From Fertoeibacter niger (GTDB taxonomy: Bacteria > Pseudomonadota > Alphaproteobacteria > Rhodobacterales > Rhodobacteraceae), in the NCBI RefSeq assembly GCF_009380135.2, contig NZ_WHUT02000001.1, positions 558,001-622,000 on the forward strand: 64,000 bases of DNA. The letters are read 5' to 3'. Below the pieces are notes generated by a model that saw nothing but the letters and a program-made list of their open reading frames with translations, was not told where the DNA came from and did no database searches. Position 1 is the stretch's first letter. Every line of letters begins with the position of its first letter. The position numbers and the translations under genes were made by a program. Positions 49,350-59,100 of this stretch are shown here, piece after piece.

Positions 49350-51149
49350 ATGACACGCGTGCCACGATCGGCTGACGCGGCCCGCGTGCTGCCCGCGCGC
49401 ATTGTCGCGCTGGCCATCAGCACGCTTGCCGCTGCCGGCGCTTTCCTGTTGTTCTTGCAATTCGGCTGGGCCGACGGGCTGGACGCGATGGATATCGTGC
49501 GTTCGGCCTTCATCCTTGCCTCGACCTTCTGGCTGGCCTGGGGGGCGGCGCATGCGCTGCTGGGGTTGCTGACGCAGCCCCGCGCGCCGCAGATCGACCG
49601 CAGCGCGCCGATCAGGGGCCGCACCGTGATTCTGGTTCCGGTGTATAACGAGGATCCCGTGACCACATTCTCGCGCATCGCCGCGATGGATATGTCGCTG
49701 CGCGCCACCGGCACGACGGCGCATATTCACTTTGCCATCCTGTCCGACACCCGGGATGAGGGCATAGCCGCGCGCGAACGCCTGTGGTTCCTGCGGCTTC
49801 TGCGTGAAACGGCGGGCGAAGGGCGAATCTTTTACCGCCGCCGCACGGTGAACAAGGGTCGCAAAGCCGGCAATATCGAAGAATTCATCCAGCGGTCGGG
49901 TGCCGCCTATGATTACGCGCTGATCCTTGATGCGGACAGCCTGATGGAAGGCGAAACGATCGTCGAGATGATCCGCCGGATCGAGGCGGAGCCTCGCCTT
50001 GGCCTGTTGCAAACATTGCCCAAGGTAATCCGCGCCCGCGCGCGTTTCGGCCGGGCGATGCAGTTTTCCGCCAGTTTCCACTCGCCGGTCTTTGCGCGCG
50101 GTCTGGCGATGATGCAGGGCGATACCGGCCCGTTCTGGGGCCACAACGCCATCGTGCGCGTGCGCGCCTTTGCCGAAAGCTGCGGCCTGCCGGAACTGTC
50201 GGGCCCGCCGCCCTTTGGTGGCCATATCATGAGCCATGATTACGTCGAGGCGGCCCTGCTGGCCCGCGCGGGCTGGGTGGTGCGGCTGGATGATGATCTG
50301 GGTGGTTCGTTCGAGGAAGGCCCGGAAAATCTGGTCGATCACGCCAAACGCGACCGGCGCTGGTGCCAGGGCAACCTGCAACATGCCCGGCTGGTCGGTG
50401 CGCCGGGCCTGCGCGGCTGGAACCGTTTCGTGTTCGTGCAGGGTATCCTTTCCTATATTGCGCCGCTGTTCTGGCTGGGTTTTCTGGTGGCCAGCATCGC
50501 AGCCCCCTATTTCGCCCCCGCGCCCGATTACTTTCCCGTGCCCTACTGGCCCTTCCCTGTCTTTCCCAGTGACGAGACGTGGAAGGCCATCGGGCTGGCC
50601 GTTGGCATATTCGGCCTTTTGCTGCTGCCCAAGCTGATGGTGGCGGTGGATGCCATGATCCGGGGCCGGGCGCAGGGTTTTGGCGGCAATCTGCGGGTGC
50701 TGGAATCGACGCTGGCGGAACTGCTGTTTTCGTCCATCACCGCGCCGATCCTGATGATGTTCCAGACACGCTCGGTGGTTCAGGTGCTGTCGGGCCGCGA
50801 TGGCGGCTGGCCCACCAACAACCGCGGCGACGGCAGCCTGACCTTTGCCGAGGCCTGGGCCGCCTGCTACTGGATCGTGACCTGGGGCCTGCTGGGCCTT
50901 GGCACAACGTGGACCTTTGCCCCCGGTCTGGTGCCCTGGCTGCTGCCCGTGGCGCTGCCGATGATCCTGTCGCCGCTGATCGTGGGCTGGACCTCGCGGC
51001 CCAGCAGCACGGCGCTGTTCAGCACGCCGCGCGACCGTGACCCCGCCCCGGTGATGCTGCTGCAAGAGGCGGTTCTGGCCGGTTGGCAACGCGCTGTGGC
51101 GGACGAGGCTGAACCCCTGCCCTTCGCCGCCGGTGCGCGTCATGCCTGA
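49350..51149 (+). CDS. opgH: Glucan glucosyltransferase OpgH
   Basis: 599 residues. Two N-terminal membrane segments, a family 2 glycosyltransferase domain (VPVYNEDPVTTFSRI, then LILDADSLM, HNAIVRVRAF, SHDYVEAALL and RRWCQGNLQH, the acceptor-site motif) and several C-terminal membrane helices. OpgH polymerises glucose from UDP-glucose and exports the chain across the inner membrane. It is shorter than the E. coli protein, which has a longer N-terminal cytoplasmic region. The 3' end overlaps opgC by 8 bases. Confidence 0.96.
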   Translation: MTRVPRSADAARVLPARIVALAISTLAAAGAFLLFLQFGWADGLDAMDIVRSAFILASTFWLAWGAAHALLGLLTQPRAPQIDRSAPIRGRTVILVPVYNEDPVTTFSRIAAMDMSLRATGTTAHIHFAILSDTRDEGIAARERLWFLRLLRETAGEGRIFYRRRTVNKGRKAGNIEEFIQRSGAAYDYALILDADSLMEGETIVEMIRRIEAEPRLGLLQTLPKVIRARARFGRAMQFSASFHSPVFARGLAMMQGDTGPFWGHNAIVRVRAFAESCGLPELSGPPPFGGHIMSHDYVEAALLARAGWVVRLDDDLGGSFEEGPENLVDHAKRDRRWCQGNLQHARLVGAPGLRGWNRFVFVQGILSYIAPLFWLGFLVASIAAPYFAPAPDYFPVPYWPFPVFPSDETWKAIGLAVGIFGLLLLPKLMVAVDAMIRGRAQGFGGNLRVLESTLAELLFSSITAPILMMFQTRSVVQVLSGRDGGWPTNNRGDGSLTFAEAWAACYWIVTWGLLGLGTTWTFAPGLVPWLLPVALPMILSPLIVGWTSRPSSTALFSTPRDRDPAPVMLLQEAVLAGWQRAVADEAEPLPFAAGARHA

Positions 51150-52371
51150 CAGCGCCGCGCCTCCGGGCCGCGACCCCCGGCTGGATGTGCTGCGCGGGCT
51201 GGCCCTGGTGATGATCTTCATCAACCATGTGCCGGGGACGTTCTATGAACACCTGACCAGCCGCAATTTCGGCTTTTCCGACGCGGCCGAGGGGTTCGTG
51301 CTGATGTCGGGCATATCGGCCGGGCTGGCCTATGCTGCCGGGTTTCGCCCCCATGCCACATGGGCGGGCGCGCGCCGCATCTGGCGGCGGGTCTGGACGC
51401 TGTATATGGTGCATATCCTTGTCACCATGCTGGCCATGGCCGTTTCGGCGGCGGCGGCGATATGGCTGGCGGCCCCGCAACTGCTGCAAGAAAACCAGTT
51501 GGAATGGCTGTTCCAGCGCCCGCTGGGTGTCATGCTGGGCGTGCCGCTGCTGACGCATCAACTGGGCTATGCCAATATCCTGCCGCTTTATGCCGTGCTG
51601 CTGGCGGTGACGCCGGGCCTGATCATCCTGGGCCTGCGCTGGCCCAAGACGCTGATGTTCGGCGCGTTGGTGCTGTGGGCGGCGGCCGGGCAGTTCCGCC
51701 TGAACCTGCCGAATTACCCGATGCCGGGGGGCTGGTTTTTCAACCCATTTGCCTGGCAGGTGCTGTTCGTTGCCGGTCTGCTGACCGGACTTGCGATGAA
51801 AGAGGGCCGCCGTTTCGTGCCGGTCTCGCGCCCGCTGCAATGGCTGGCGGGCGGCTATCTGCTGCTGTCGCTGGTCTGGGCACGGTCCGATACGGTGGCG
51901 GGCGTGCTGGGCCATGGCATGTGGCTGCTCAGCGAGCTTGGCCTGCCGCATTACATCCATGTCTTTGACAAGACCTTTGTGACGCTGCCGCGCCTGCTGC
52001 ATATTCTGGCACTGGCCTATTTTCTGTCCACGCTGCCGGTGGTGCGCAGGCTGGCCGCCAGCGCACCGGCGCAGCCCCTTGCCATGCTGGGGCGGCAGTC
52101 GCTGCCGGTGTTTGCCACTGGCACCGTGCTGTGCTTTGCCGCACAGGGCATGCTGGATGCATGGGGCAGCCCGTTCTGGCTGGATACGGTGTTGTTGGCC
52201 TGCGGGCTGGCGGTGCAGTTCGCGCTGGCCTTTCTGTGCGAACGCTGGGGGGCCAAGGCCCCGCGGCGCCAGCCGCCGGTTGCTGCGGTCGATGCCCAGC
52301 CCGTTGCGCCGCAGATCCCCCCGCTGACGGCGCCAGGTTCTGCCCCCGCCACCGCGCTGGCACCCGCCTAA
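51142..52371 (+). CDS. opgC: OpgC-family membrane acyltransferase of the opg operon
   Basis: 409 residues from ATG 51142, overlapping the opgH end by 8 bases; GTG 51133 is an alternative. About ten membrane segments, with GRDPRLDVLRGLALVMIFIN, HVPGTFYEH and GFSDAAEGFVLMSG at the start, as in succinyltransferase OpgC of R. sphaeroides. It decorates periplasmic glucans with succinyl groups. A soluble Ala/Pro-rich tail of about 35 residues follows the last helix. Paralogous to the gene at 2585-3799. Confidence 0.94.
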   Translation: MPDSAAPPGRDPRLDVLRGLALVMIFINHVPGTFYEHLTSRNFGFSDAAEGFVLMSGISAGLAYAAGFRPHATWAGARRIWRRVWTLYMVHILVTMLAMAVSAAAAIWLAAPQLLQENQLEWLFQRPLGVMLGVPLLTHQLGYANILPLYAVLLAVTPGLIILGLRWPKTLMFGALVLWAAAGQFRLNLPNYPMPGGWFFNPFAWQVLFVAGLLTGLAMKEGRRFVPVSRPLQWLAGGYLLLSLVWARSDTVAGVLGHGMWLLSELGLPHYIHVFDKTFVTLPRLLHILALAYFLSTLPVVRRLAASAPAQPLAMLGRQSLPVFATGTVLCFAAQGMLDAWGSPFWLDTVLLACGLAVQFALAFLCERWGAKAPRRQPPVAAVDAQPVAPQIPPLTAPGSAPATALAPA

Positions 52372-52422
52372 TCCGCCACCTGCCCCCTTGCCCCGCCCCC
52401 TTTCGGGTGCTTTATCTGGCGC

Positions 52423-54294
52423 ATGAGCAAGCCCAGCGACAACCCCGCCGATCCCTTCAAGAAAGCCTTGGCCGAGGCCACGAAGACCATGGCCAATGAC
52501 CCCGACATGGCGGTGGCCTATTCGGTCGATCCGCCCGGCATGACCAAGGACGGCATGCGCCTGCCGCAGGTCAGCCGCCGCATGACGCGCGACGAGGTGC
52601 TGCTGGCGCGCGGCACCGCCGATGCCTTCGCGCTGCGCCGCCGCTACCATGACGAGGGCGTGGCGGCGCGCTATGCCCCCACCGGGCAGTTGGCACGCGA
52701 GATTTACGACGCGATGGAAACCGCGCGCTGTGAGGCTGTGGGCGCGCGCGCCATGCCCGGCACGGCAGGCAATATCGACGCCAAGATCGGGCACGAGGCC
52801 GACCGCAAGGGCTATGCCCAGATCACGCAGGCCGCCGATGCGCCGCTGGCCACCGCGGCGGGCTATCTGGTGCGGCATCTGGCCACCGGGCGCGCGATGC
52901 CCAAGGGTGCCGCCAATGTGATGGAGCTGTGGCGCGGCTTCATCGAGGAACAGGCGGGCGGCAGTCTGGAAAACGTGGGGCATGCGCTGGCCGATCAGGC
53001 GGCCTTTGCACGGCTGACCCGCAAGGTGATTTCCGATCTGGGCTACGGCGACCAGCTGGGCGACGACCCCGATCAGGATGACCAGAACGACGAGGCCGCC
53101 GACGAGGCCGAGGAAGACCCCGACCAGCCCGACAGCACCGGCGACGATCAGGATGACGGCGACGATGCCGAAGCGTCACCCGAGCGCAGCCAGGAAGAAC
53201 AGCAGGATGCGTCGCAGGCTCAGGTCAGCATGGACGATCAGCCGGATATGGAGCAGGGCGAAGAGGCCGAACTGCCCGAAGGCGAGGCCCCGCTGGAGCC
53301 GCCGCCCCCTGCCCCCCATTCCGACGCCGACCCGAACTACACGGTCTTTGTCACCGATTTCGATGAAGAAATCCGCGCCGAGGATCTGGCCGAGCCGGCC
53401 GAGCTGGAACGCCTGCGCGCCTATCTGGACCAGCAGCTTGAACCGCTGAAAGGGGCCGTGTCGCGACTGGCCAACAAGCTGCAACGCCGGTTGCAGGCCC
53501 AGCAGAACCGTTCGTGGAATTTCGATCTGGAAGAGGGCATGCTGGATGCCGGGCGTCTGGCCCGCGTGGTGGCCAACCCCACGACCCCGCTCAGCTTCAA
53601 GGCGGAAAAGGATACCGAATTCCGCGATACCTGCGTGACCTTGCTGCTCGACAACTCCGGCTCCATGCGCGGGCGGCCGATTTCCATCGCAGCGATCTGC
53701 GCCGATGTGCTGGCCCGCACGCTGGAACGCTGTGCGGTGAAGGTGGAGATTCTGGGCTTTACCACGCGTGCCTGGAAAGGTGGCCAAAGCCGCGAAAGAT
53801 GGCTGGCCACGGGCCGCGCGCAGCAGCCGGGCCGCCTGAACGATCTGCGCCACATCATCTACAAAGGGGCGGACAGCCCCTGGCGGCGGTCGCGCACCAA
53901 CCTGGGCCTGATGATGAAAGAGGGCCTGTTGAAGGAAAACATCGACGGCGAGGCGCTGGAATGGGCGCACCGCCGCATGACCATGCGCCCCGAGGCGCGG
54001 CGCATCCTGATGGTGATTTCCGATGGCGCGCCGGTGGATGACAGCACCTTGTCGGTGAACCCCGCGAATTATCTGGAAAAACACCTGCGCGACGTGATCG
54101 CCATGGTGGAGCGGCGCAAACAGGTGGAGCTGATCGCCATCGGCATCGGCCATGACGTGACGCGCTATTACAACCGCGCGGTCACAATCACCGATGTCGA
54201 GCAGCTGGCGGGTGCGATGACCGAACAACTGGCCGGGCTGTTCGACGCCGATCCGCGCAAGCGGGCCCGCGCAGCGGGGCGGCGGGCGGGGTAA
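52423..54294 (+). CDS. cobT: Aerobic cobaltochelatase subunit CobT
   Basis: 623 residues. N-terminal CobT domain (about 1-210), then a very acidic linker rich in Asp, Glu and Gln (about 215-310), and a C-terminal von Willebrand A domain with the MIDAS motif DNSGSMRG (D410) and [11 protein letters not shown]. With CobS and CobN it inserts cobalt into hydrogenobyrinic acid a,c-diamide during aerobic cobalamin synthesis. cobS, its usual neighbour, is not adjacent here. The stop abuts hairpin element copy E. Confidence 0.96.
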   Translation: MSKPSDNPADPFKKALAEATKTMANDPDMAVAYSVDPPGMTKDGMRLPQVSRRMTRDEVLLARGTADAFALRRRYHDEGVAARYAPTGQLAREIYDAMETARCEAVGARAMPGTAGNIDAKIGHEADRKGYAQITQAADAPLATAAGYLVRHLATGRAMPKGAANVMELWRGFIEEQAGGSLENVGHALADQAAFARLTRKVISDLGYGDQLGDDPDQDDQNDEAADEAEEDPDQPDSTGDDQDDGDDAEASPERSQEEQQDASQAQVSMDDQPDMEQGEEAELPEGEAPLEPPPPAPHSDADPNYTVFVTDFDEEIRAEDLAEPAELERLRAYLDQQLEPLKGAVSRLANKLQRRLQAQQNRSWNFDLEEGMLDAGRLARVVANPTTPLSFKAEKDTEFRDTCVTLLLDNSGSMRGRPISIAAICADVLARTLERCAVKVEILGFTTRAWKGGQSRERWLATGRAQQPGRLNDLRHIIYKGADSPWRRSRTNLGLMMKEGLLKENIDGEALEWAHRRMTMRPEARRILMVISDGAPVDDSTLSVNPANYLEKHLRDVIAMVERRKQVELIAIGIGHDVTRYYNRAVTITDVEQLAGAMTEQLAGLFDADPRKRARAAGRRAG

Positions 54295-54357
54295 GGGGGC
54301 TTGCCGCCCCCTCGGCCTGCGGCCTCTCCCCCGCGGATATTTTCATCTGGAAAGAAG
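54295..54357 (+). repeat. Dispersed hairpin element, copy E
   Basis: GGGGGC-TTGCC-GCCCCC hairpin directly after the cobT stop, then CGGCCTGCGGCC, CCCCCGCGGATATTTT and ATCTGGAAAGAAGA. The purine tail serves as the ribosome site of the following peptidase gene (ATG 54363). Confidence 0.85.
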
Positions 54358-54362
54358 ACGCC

Positions 54363-56165
54363 ATGTTTCAGAGTTTTGAGGCCACGTCTGACACCTCTAC
54401 CGGCCCTGCCCGGCTGGCGGCCCTGCGCGCCGCCTTGGCCGCCGAGGGGCTGGCGGGCTTTCTGGTGCCGCGCGCCGATGCGCATCAGGGCGAATATGTG
54501 GCCGCGCGGGATGAGCGCCTGCAATGGCTGACAGGCTTTACCGGATCGGCGGGGTTCTGCATCGTGCTGCCCGATCTGGCGGGGGTGTTCATCGACGGGC
54601 GTTACCGTGTGCAGGTCAAGGGGCAGGTGGACCTATGGCATTTCACCCCGGTGCCCTGGCCCGAAACCAAACCCGGCGACTGGATCAGGGCGCATCTGGC
54701 GGAGGGTGTGGTGGGCTTTGACCCCTGGCTGCACACCGGCGACGAGATTGCGAAACTGGAAACCGCGCTGGCGGGCAGCGGCGTGACCCTGCGCGCAAGC
54801 GCAAATATGGTGGACCGGGTCTGGCCCGACCAGCCTGCCCCGCCGATGGGCCGCGCCTTTGTGCATCCCGAGGAACTGGCGGGCGCCTCCAGCCATGACA
54901 AGCGCGCGGCACTGGCCGAAGGCTTGCGCAAGGCGGGGCAGCGCGCGGCGGTCATCACCCTACCGGATTCGTTGTGCTGGCTTTTGAACATCCGGGGGGC
55001 GGATGTGCCGCGCAACCCGGTGTTGCATGGCTTTGCCGTGCTGCATGACGATGCCCGCGTGACGCTGTTTGCCGAGAGCGCCAAGTTCGATGCGGCCACC
55101 CGCGCGCATCTGGGCCCGCATGTCACGCTGCGCCCGCCGCTGGCCCTTGTGCCCGCGCTGCACACGCTGACGGGGCCTGTCAGGGTCGATGCGACCACCG
55201 CCCCTGTTGCGCTGCGCATGGAACTGGAGGAGGCGGGCGTGGTCGTGGCCGCGGGCGATGACCCATGCCGCCTGCCGAAAGCCCGCAAGACCCCCGCCGA
55301 GATTGCCGCCACCCGCGAGGCGCATCTGCGCGACGGGGCGGCGATGGTGGAATTCCTGTGCTGGCTGGACGCCGAGGCCCCGAAGGGCGGGCTGACGGAA
55401 ATCAGCGTGGTGCGCGCGCTGGAAGGCTTCCGCCGCGCCACCAACGCCTTGCATGACATCAGTTTCGACACGATCTGCGGCGTGGGGCCACACGGGGCCA
55501 TCATGCACTACCGCGTGACGGAACAGTCGAACCGGCCGGTGCGGGCCGGTGAGTTGCTGCTGGTGGATTCGGGCGCGCAATACATTGACGGCACCACCGA
55601 CATCACCCGCACCGTGGCCGTGGGTGATCCGGGGGATGAGGCGCGGGCCTGCTACACCCGCGTGTTGCAAGGCATGGTCGCCATCAGCCGCGCCCGCTTT
55701 CCGCGCGGGGTTGCGGGCTGCCATATCGACGCGCTGGCGCGTTACCCCTTGTGGCTGGCGGGCATGGATTTTGACCATGGCACCGGGCATGGCGTGGGGG
55801 CCTTCCTGTCGGTGCATGAGGGGCCGCAAAGGCTGAGCCGGGTTTCGGATGTGCCGCTTGACCCCGGCATGATCCTGTCGAACGAGCCCGGCTATTACCG
55901 CGAGGGGGCCTTTGGCATAAGGCTGGAAAACCTGATCGTGGTCGCGCAGGCTCCGGCCCTGCCCGGCGGCGATAGCCGCGACCAGTTGTGCTTTGAGACA
56001 TTGACCTTTGTGCCGCTGGACCGGCGGCTGATCCTGACCGATGAGCTGGCGCGGGGAGAGCGGGCCTGGCTGGATGCCTATCATGCCGAGGTCTTGGCCC
56101 GCATCGGCCCGCGCGTGTCGGCCCCGGCGCTGGACTGGCTGCGCGCCGCCTGTGTGCCGTTGTGA
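54363..56165 (+). CDS. Aminopeptidase P-family (Xaa-Pro) metallopeptidase
   Basis: 600 residues, the long three-domain form: two creatinase-like N-terminal domains (about 15-300) and a C-terminal pita-bread M24 domain (about 310-540) followed by a C-terminal extension. Metal ligands appear in LVDSGAQY, GTTDITRT, HGTGHGVGAFL, SNEPGYY and IRLENLIVV. It should remove N-terminal residues before proline. No signal peptide, so cytoplasmic. The ribosome site is contributed by the preceding hairpin element. Confidence 0.94.
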   Translation: MFQSFEATSDTSTGPARLAALRAALAAEGLAGFLVPRADAHQGEYVAARDERLQWLTGFTGSAGFCIVLPDLAGVFIDGRYRVQVKGQVDLWHFTPVPWPETKPGDWIRAHLAEGVVGFDPWLHTGDEIAKLETALAGSGVTLRASANMVDRVWPDQPAPPMGRAFVHPEELAGASSHDKRAALAEGLRKAGQRAAVITLPDSLCWLLNIRGADVPRNPVLHGFAVLHDDARVTLFAESAKFDAATRAHLGPHVTLRPPLALVPALHTLTGPVRVDATTAPVALRMELEEAGVVVAAGDDPCRLPKARKTPAEIAATREAHLRDGAAMVEFLCWLDAEAPKGGLTEISVVRALEGFRRATNALHDISFDTICGVGPHGAIMHYRVTEQSNRPVRAGELLLVDSGAQYIDGTTDITRTVAVGDPGDEARACYTRVLQGMVAISRARFPRGVAGCHIDALARYPLWLAGMDFDHGTGHGVGAFLSVHEGPQRLSRVSDVPLDPGMILSNEPGYYREGAFGIRLENLIVVAQAPALPGGDSRDQLCFETLTFVPLDRRLILTDELARGERAWLDAYHAEVLARIGPRVSAPALDWLRAACVPL

Positions 56166-56280
56166 CCGGCTGCGCCGCTTTGACGCAGGGGAAGGCGGCA
56201 GATCCGTGATCTACAGTTTCCGCAACGCAGAAAGCCTGCGGCGCGGCGACAGGCTGTCAGGGCTTCAGGGGGAATGAGCG

Positions 56281-56622
56281 ATGAGTGACCATATCCACAT
56301 CCGCAAGGCCTCGGGCACCTGGGTGATCCGGGCCGATGGCGCAGTGCTGGGCGAAAGCCGCAATGCGCTGGAACTGACCGAGGGCAGCCGCGCCCCGGTG
56401 ATCTATTTCCCCCGCGCCGATCTGGCGATGGCGTTCTTTGACGTGACCGATACCACCTCGACCTGCCCATGGAAGGGCACGGCCAGCCACTATGCGCTGG
56501 TCACAGAAAGCGGTCGCATCCGCGACGCGGCCTGGTCCTATGAAGCGCCGAAGGCAGAGGTTGCGGCGATTGCCGGGCATCTGGCATTTTATACCGACAA
56601 GGTGACGGTGGAGCAGCTTTAG
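56281..56622 (+). CDS. DUF427 domain protein
   Basis: 113 residues with GGGGG upstream. The DUF427 hallmarks are present: TWVIRADGAVLGES, PVIYFPRADL and TSTCPWKGTASHYAL. The family is small, widespread and of unknown function. The TAG stop shares bases with the convergent sufE stop. Confidence 0.9.
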   Translation: MSDHIHIRKASGTWVIRADGAVLGESRNALELTEGSRAPVIYFPRADLAMAFFDVTDTTSTCPWKGTASHYALVTESGRIRDAAWSYEAPKAEVAAIAGHLAFYTDKVTVEQL

Positions 56623-57035
56623 GCCGCCGCCACCTGCCGGATGCGTTCGACCATCGCGCGCACGCCGTTTGACCGCTGCGCCGACAGATGGTCGTTCAGC
56701 CCCAGCCGGCCCAGCTCGGCCACGGCATCGACACGGCCCACCTCGGCCAGTGTCAGCCCGGCGTAAAGCGCATGCAGGATGGCAATCAGCCCGCGCACGA
56801 TCATCGCGTCACTTTCACCCTGAAAGTCAAAGGTCGCATCCGCGCCCTGCCCTGTCACGGTGGGCCTGATCCAGACCTGGCTGGCGCAGCCATCCACCTT
56901 GGTGGCGGGCACCTTGAAGGCGGCATCCAGCGCGGGCATCGCCTTGCCCAGTTCGATGACATGGCGGTAGCGGTCTTCCCAATCATCCAGGAAGTCGAAG
57001 GTTTCGGCAATCTCTTCAAAGGCGGGGGTGGCCAT
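56619..57035 (-). CDS. sufE: SufE-family cysteine desulfurase activator
   Basis: 138 residues. The SufE fold is shown by IAETFDFLDDWEDRYRHVIELGK, the active-site loop KVDGCASQVW with the sulfur-accepting cysteine, and LGLNDHLSAQRSNG near the C-terminus. It accepts persulfide from SufS for iron-sulfur cluster assembly. No other suf genes are adjacent. It converges with DUF427 and is divergent from a lipoprotein gene. Confidence 0.95.
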   Translation of the reverse strand: MATPAFEEIAETFDFLDDWEDRYRHVIELGKAMPALDAAFKVPATKVDGCASQVWIRPTVTGQGADATFDFQGESDAMIVRGLIAILHALYAGLTLAEVGRVDAVAELGRLGLNDHLSAQRSNGVRAMVERIRQVAAA

Positions 57036-57174
57036 GCGCTGCTCCGGCTACTGCTGGGGGTTAGGTAGGCCGTGCGGTGGCAAAGGTCCAGCCTTGCGAC
57101 CGCCCGCACCGCCAAGCGGCTTTTCAAACGCCCGTGCATCGGATACCCAAGGCGGGTGCAAGAGGGATACAGGC

Positions 57175-57630
57175 ATGAGACAACCGCTGCTGGCCGCACT
57201 GACGCTTATGCTGGTTCTGGGGGGCTGCGGCGGGTTCAGCGCCCGGCTGAACCCGTTCAACTGGTTCGGCGGATCACAGGAAACCCAGACCGCCGCGCTG
57301 GCCGTGCCGATCGATGCTGACCCGCGCCCGCTGGTGGAACAGGTGACGTTCATGACGGTGGAGCCGATGCAGGGCGGCGCCATCGTGCGCGCCACCGGCC
57401 TGCCGCCGACCCAAGGCCATTGGGATGCCGAACTGGTGCCACGCCCGCTGGATGAGAATGGCGTGCTGGTCTATGACTTCCGCCTTGTGCCGCCGCTGCG
57501 CCGTGCCGATGTGTCCACCCAGCAATCGCGCGAGGTGCAGGTGGCGGCCTTCCTGTCGGATTTCAAACTCGACAGCATCCGCCAGATCACCGTGCAGGGC
57601 GCGGCCAACGCGCGGTCAAGCCGCAGGTAA
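57175..57630 (+). CDS. Predicted lipoprotein of unknown function
   Basis: 151 residues from ATG 57175, with GAGGGA upstream. The lipobox LVLGGC makes C18 the lipidated residue. The mature part has FNWFGGSQETQ near the N-terminus and a region VEQVTFMTVEPMQGGAIVRATG that looks like a small beta domain, ending AFLSDFKLDSIRQITV. I do not recognise the family. A chain of stem-loops follows. Confidence 0.75.
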   Translation: MRQPLLAALTLMLVLGGCGGFSARLNPFNWFGGSQETQTAALAVPIDADPRPLVEQVTFMTVEPMQGGAIVRATGLPPTQGHWDAELVPRPLDENGVLVYDFRLVPPLRRADVSTQQSREVQVAAFLSDFKLDSIRQITVQGAANARSSRR

Positions 57631-57653
57631 GCCGCCCGCGCGGCGCAGGCAGC

Positions 57654-57719
57654 CAAATTTCTTTGAAGAAATTTGCAAAAAATCCTTCGGAGGATTTTTG
57701 TGTCCGGCCGTCGGCCGGA
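57654..57719. terminator. Three consecutive stem-loops between convergent lipoprotein and rnd genes
   Basis: Hairpin 1 (57654-57675) pairs CAAATTTCTT with AAGAAATTTG. Hairpin 2 (57678-57699) pairs AAAAATCCT with AGGATTTTT around TCGG and is a good bidirectional terminator. Hairpin 3 (57703-57719) pairs TCCGGCC with GGCCGGA. The convergent ends are at 57630 and 57759. The chain style resembles the array at 32801-33033. Confidence 0.75.
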
Positions 57720-57758
57720 TTGGCAAGGACGAGCCCGCATTCCGTGCGGAACCGCCGC

Positions 57759-58916
57759 TTACAGCACCACCACCCGCACTTCGCTGCCCTTGGCTGACAG
57801 GGCGATCTCGCCCCGGCACAGCCGCAGCGCATCGTCGCCAAAGGCCTCGCGCCGCCAGCCTTTCAGCGTCGGCAGGTCACGCTCGCCCGCTGCGATGGCA
57901 TCCAGATCGACGGAAGATGCGATCAGCTTGGCCGCCACGCCCAGACTTTCCGATTTCGCCTTCAAGAGCACGCGCAGCAGGTCTGCCAGAGCCGGGTTTA
58001 CCTGCAACTGGTCGCGGCTGAGGTCGGGCTTGGGCAGCAGTTCGGGCTTCATCTCTATCCCCGCCTTGACCGCCGCAAGGATGCCATCGGCTATGTCGCC
58101 ACGCCGCCCTTCGCGCATCAACAGGCGCGAGCGGCCCAGCTCCTCATGATTTGTCGGCCGGGTCGAGGCAATCTCCAGCAGCGCGTCATCCTTCATCACC
58201 CGGCTGCGCGGCACGTTGTGGCCCTGCGAATAGACCTCGCGGAAACGCGCCAGTTCCTTGACCACCGCCAGAAACCGCCCCGAGGTGGTGCGCGTCTTGA
58301 TGCGCAGCCAGGCCTCTTCGGGATGCACGGTATAGGTGGCGGGGTCGGTCAGCACCGACAACTCCTCGGCCACCCATTTCTGCCGCCCGTTCTTGGTGAT
58401 CTGCGCCGACAGGCTTTCATAGATAACCCGCAGATGCGTCACATCGGCCAGCGCATATTCCTTTTGCGCATCCGACAGGGGCCGGCGCGACCAGTCGGTA
58501 AAGCGGCTGGTCTTGTCCAGGGGTTCATGCGCGATCTTCTTGACCAGCGTTTCATAGCCCACCTGTTCGCCAAAGCCGCAGACCATGGCCGCCACCTGCG
58601 TGTCGAACAATGGCACCGGAAACACATTGCCCTCGACAAAGAAGATCTCCAGATCCTGCCGGGCGGCGTGAAACACCTTTACCGTCGCCTCGTGGCGGAA
58701 CAGGTCATAAAGCGGCTCCATCGACATGGCTTCGCCTTCGATCGGGTCCACCAGCACGGCCAGCCCGTCGCGGCCGGGCAGCGCCATCTGGATCAGGCAG
58801 AGTTTCGACCAATAGGTGCGCTCGCGCAGAAATTCGGTGTCGATGGTGACATAGGGCGCGGCCTTTGCCGCCGTGCAGAAGGCGGCAAGCGCTTCGGTCG
58901 TGGTAATGGTCTGCAT
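57759..58916 (-). CDS. rnd: Ribonuclease D
   Basis: 385 residues from ATG 58916; the longer upstream frame is non-coding. The DEDD exonuclease domain shows VTIDTEFLRERTY (DxE), FHAARQDLEIFF, VGYETLVKKI and the last acidic motif in YALADVTHLRVIY. A C-terminal HRDC domain follows (about 210-300). RNase D trims tRNA and other structured RNA 3' ends. Single gene, divergent from the P-loop protein gene. Confidence 0.95.
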   Translation of the reverse strand: MQTITTTEALAAFCTAAKAAPYVTIDTEFLRERTYWSKLCLIQMALPGRDGLAVLVDPIEGEAMSMEPLYDLFRHEATVKVFHAARQDLEIFFVEGNVFPVPLFDTQVAAMVCGFGEQVGYETLVKKIAHEPLDKTSRFTDWSRRPLSDAQKEYALADVTHLRVIYESLSAQITKNGRQKWVAEELSVLTDPATYTVHPEEAWLRIKTRTTSGRFLAVVKELARFREVYSQGHNVPRSRVMKDDALLEIASTRPTNHEELGRSRLLMREGRRGDIADGILAAVKAGIEMKPELLPKPDLSRDQLQVNPALADLLRVLLKAKSESLGVAAKLIASSVDLDAIAAGERDLPTLKGWRREAFGDDALRLCRGEIALSAKGSEVRVVVL

Positions 58917-59100
58917 GAAATTCCCGGTGCAAGGGGTGTCACGGGGGCATCCCGCCCTACCGCTATAGGGCCAAGGGCCAGCAAAATAAACCCCCGCGCG
59001 CGGCGGCCTGTCGGGAATGGGCGGCGATTGCGGCAGAATCCGCGTGAACTCGGGCCCTATGCGCGGTAACAGAGGGCCGGATTTGGGCAGGGGTGACGGC

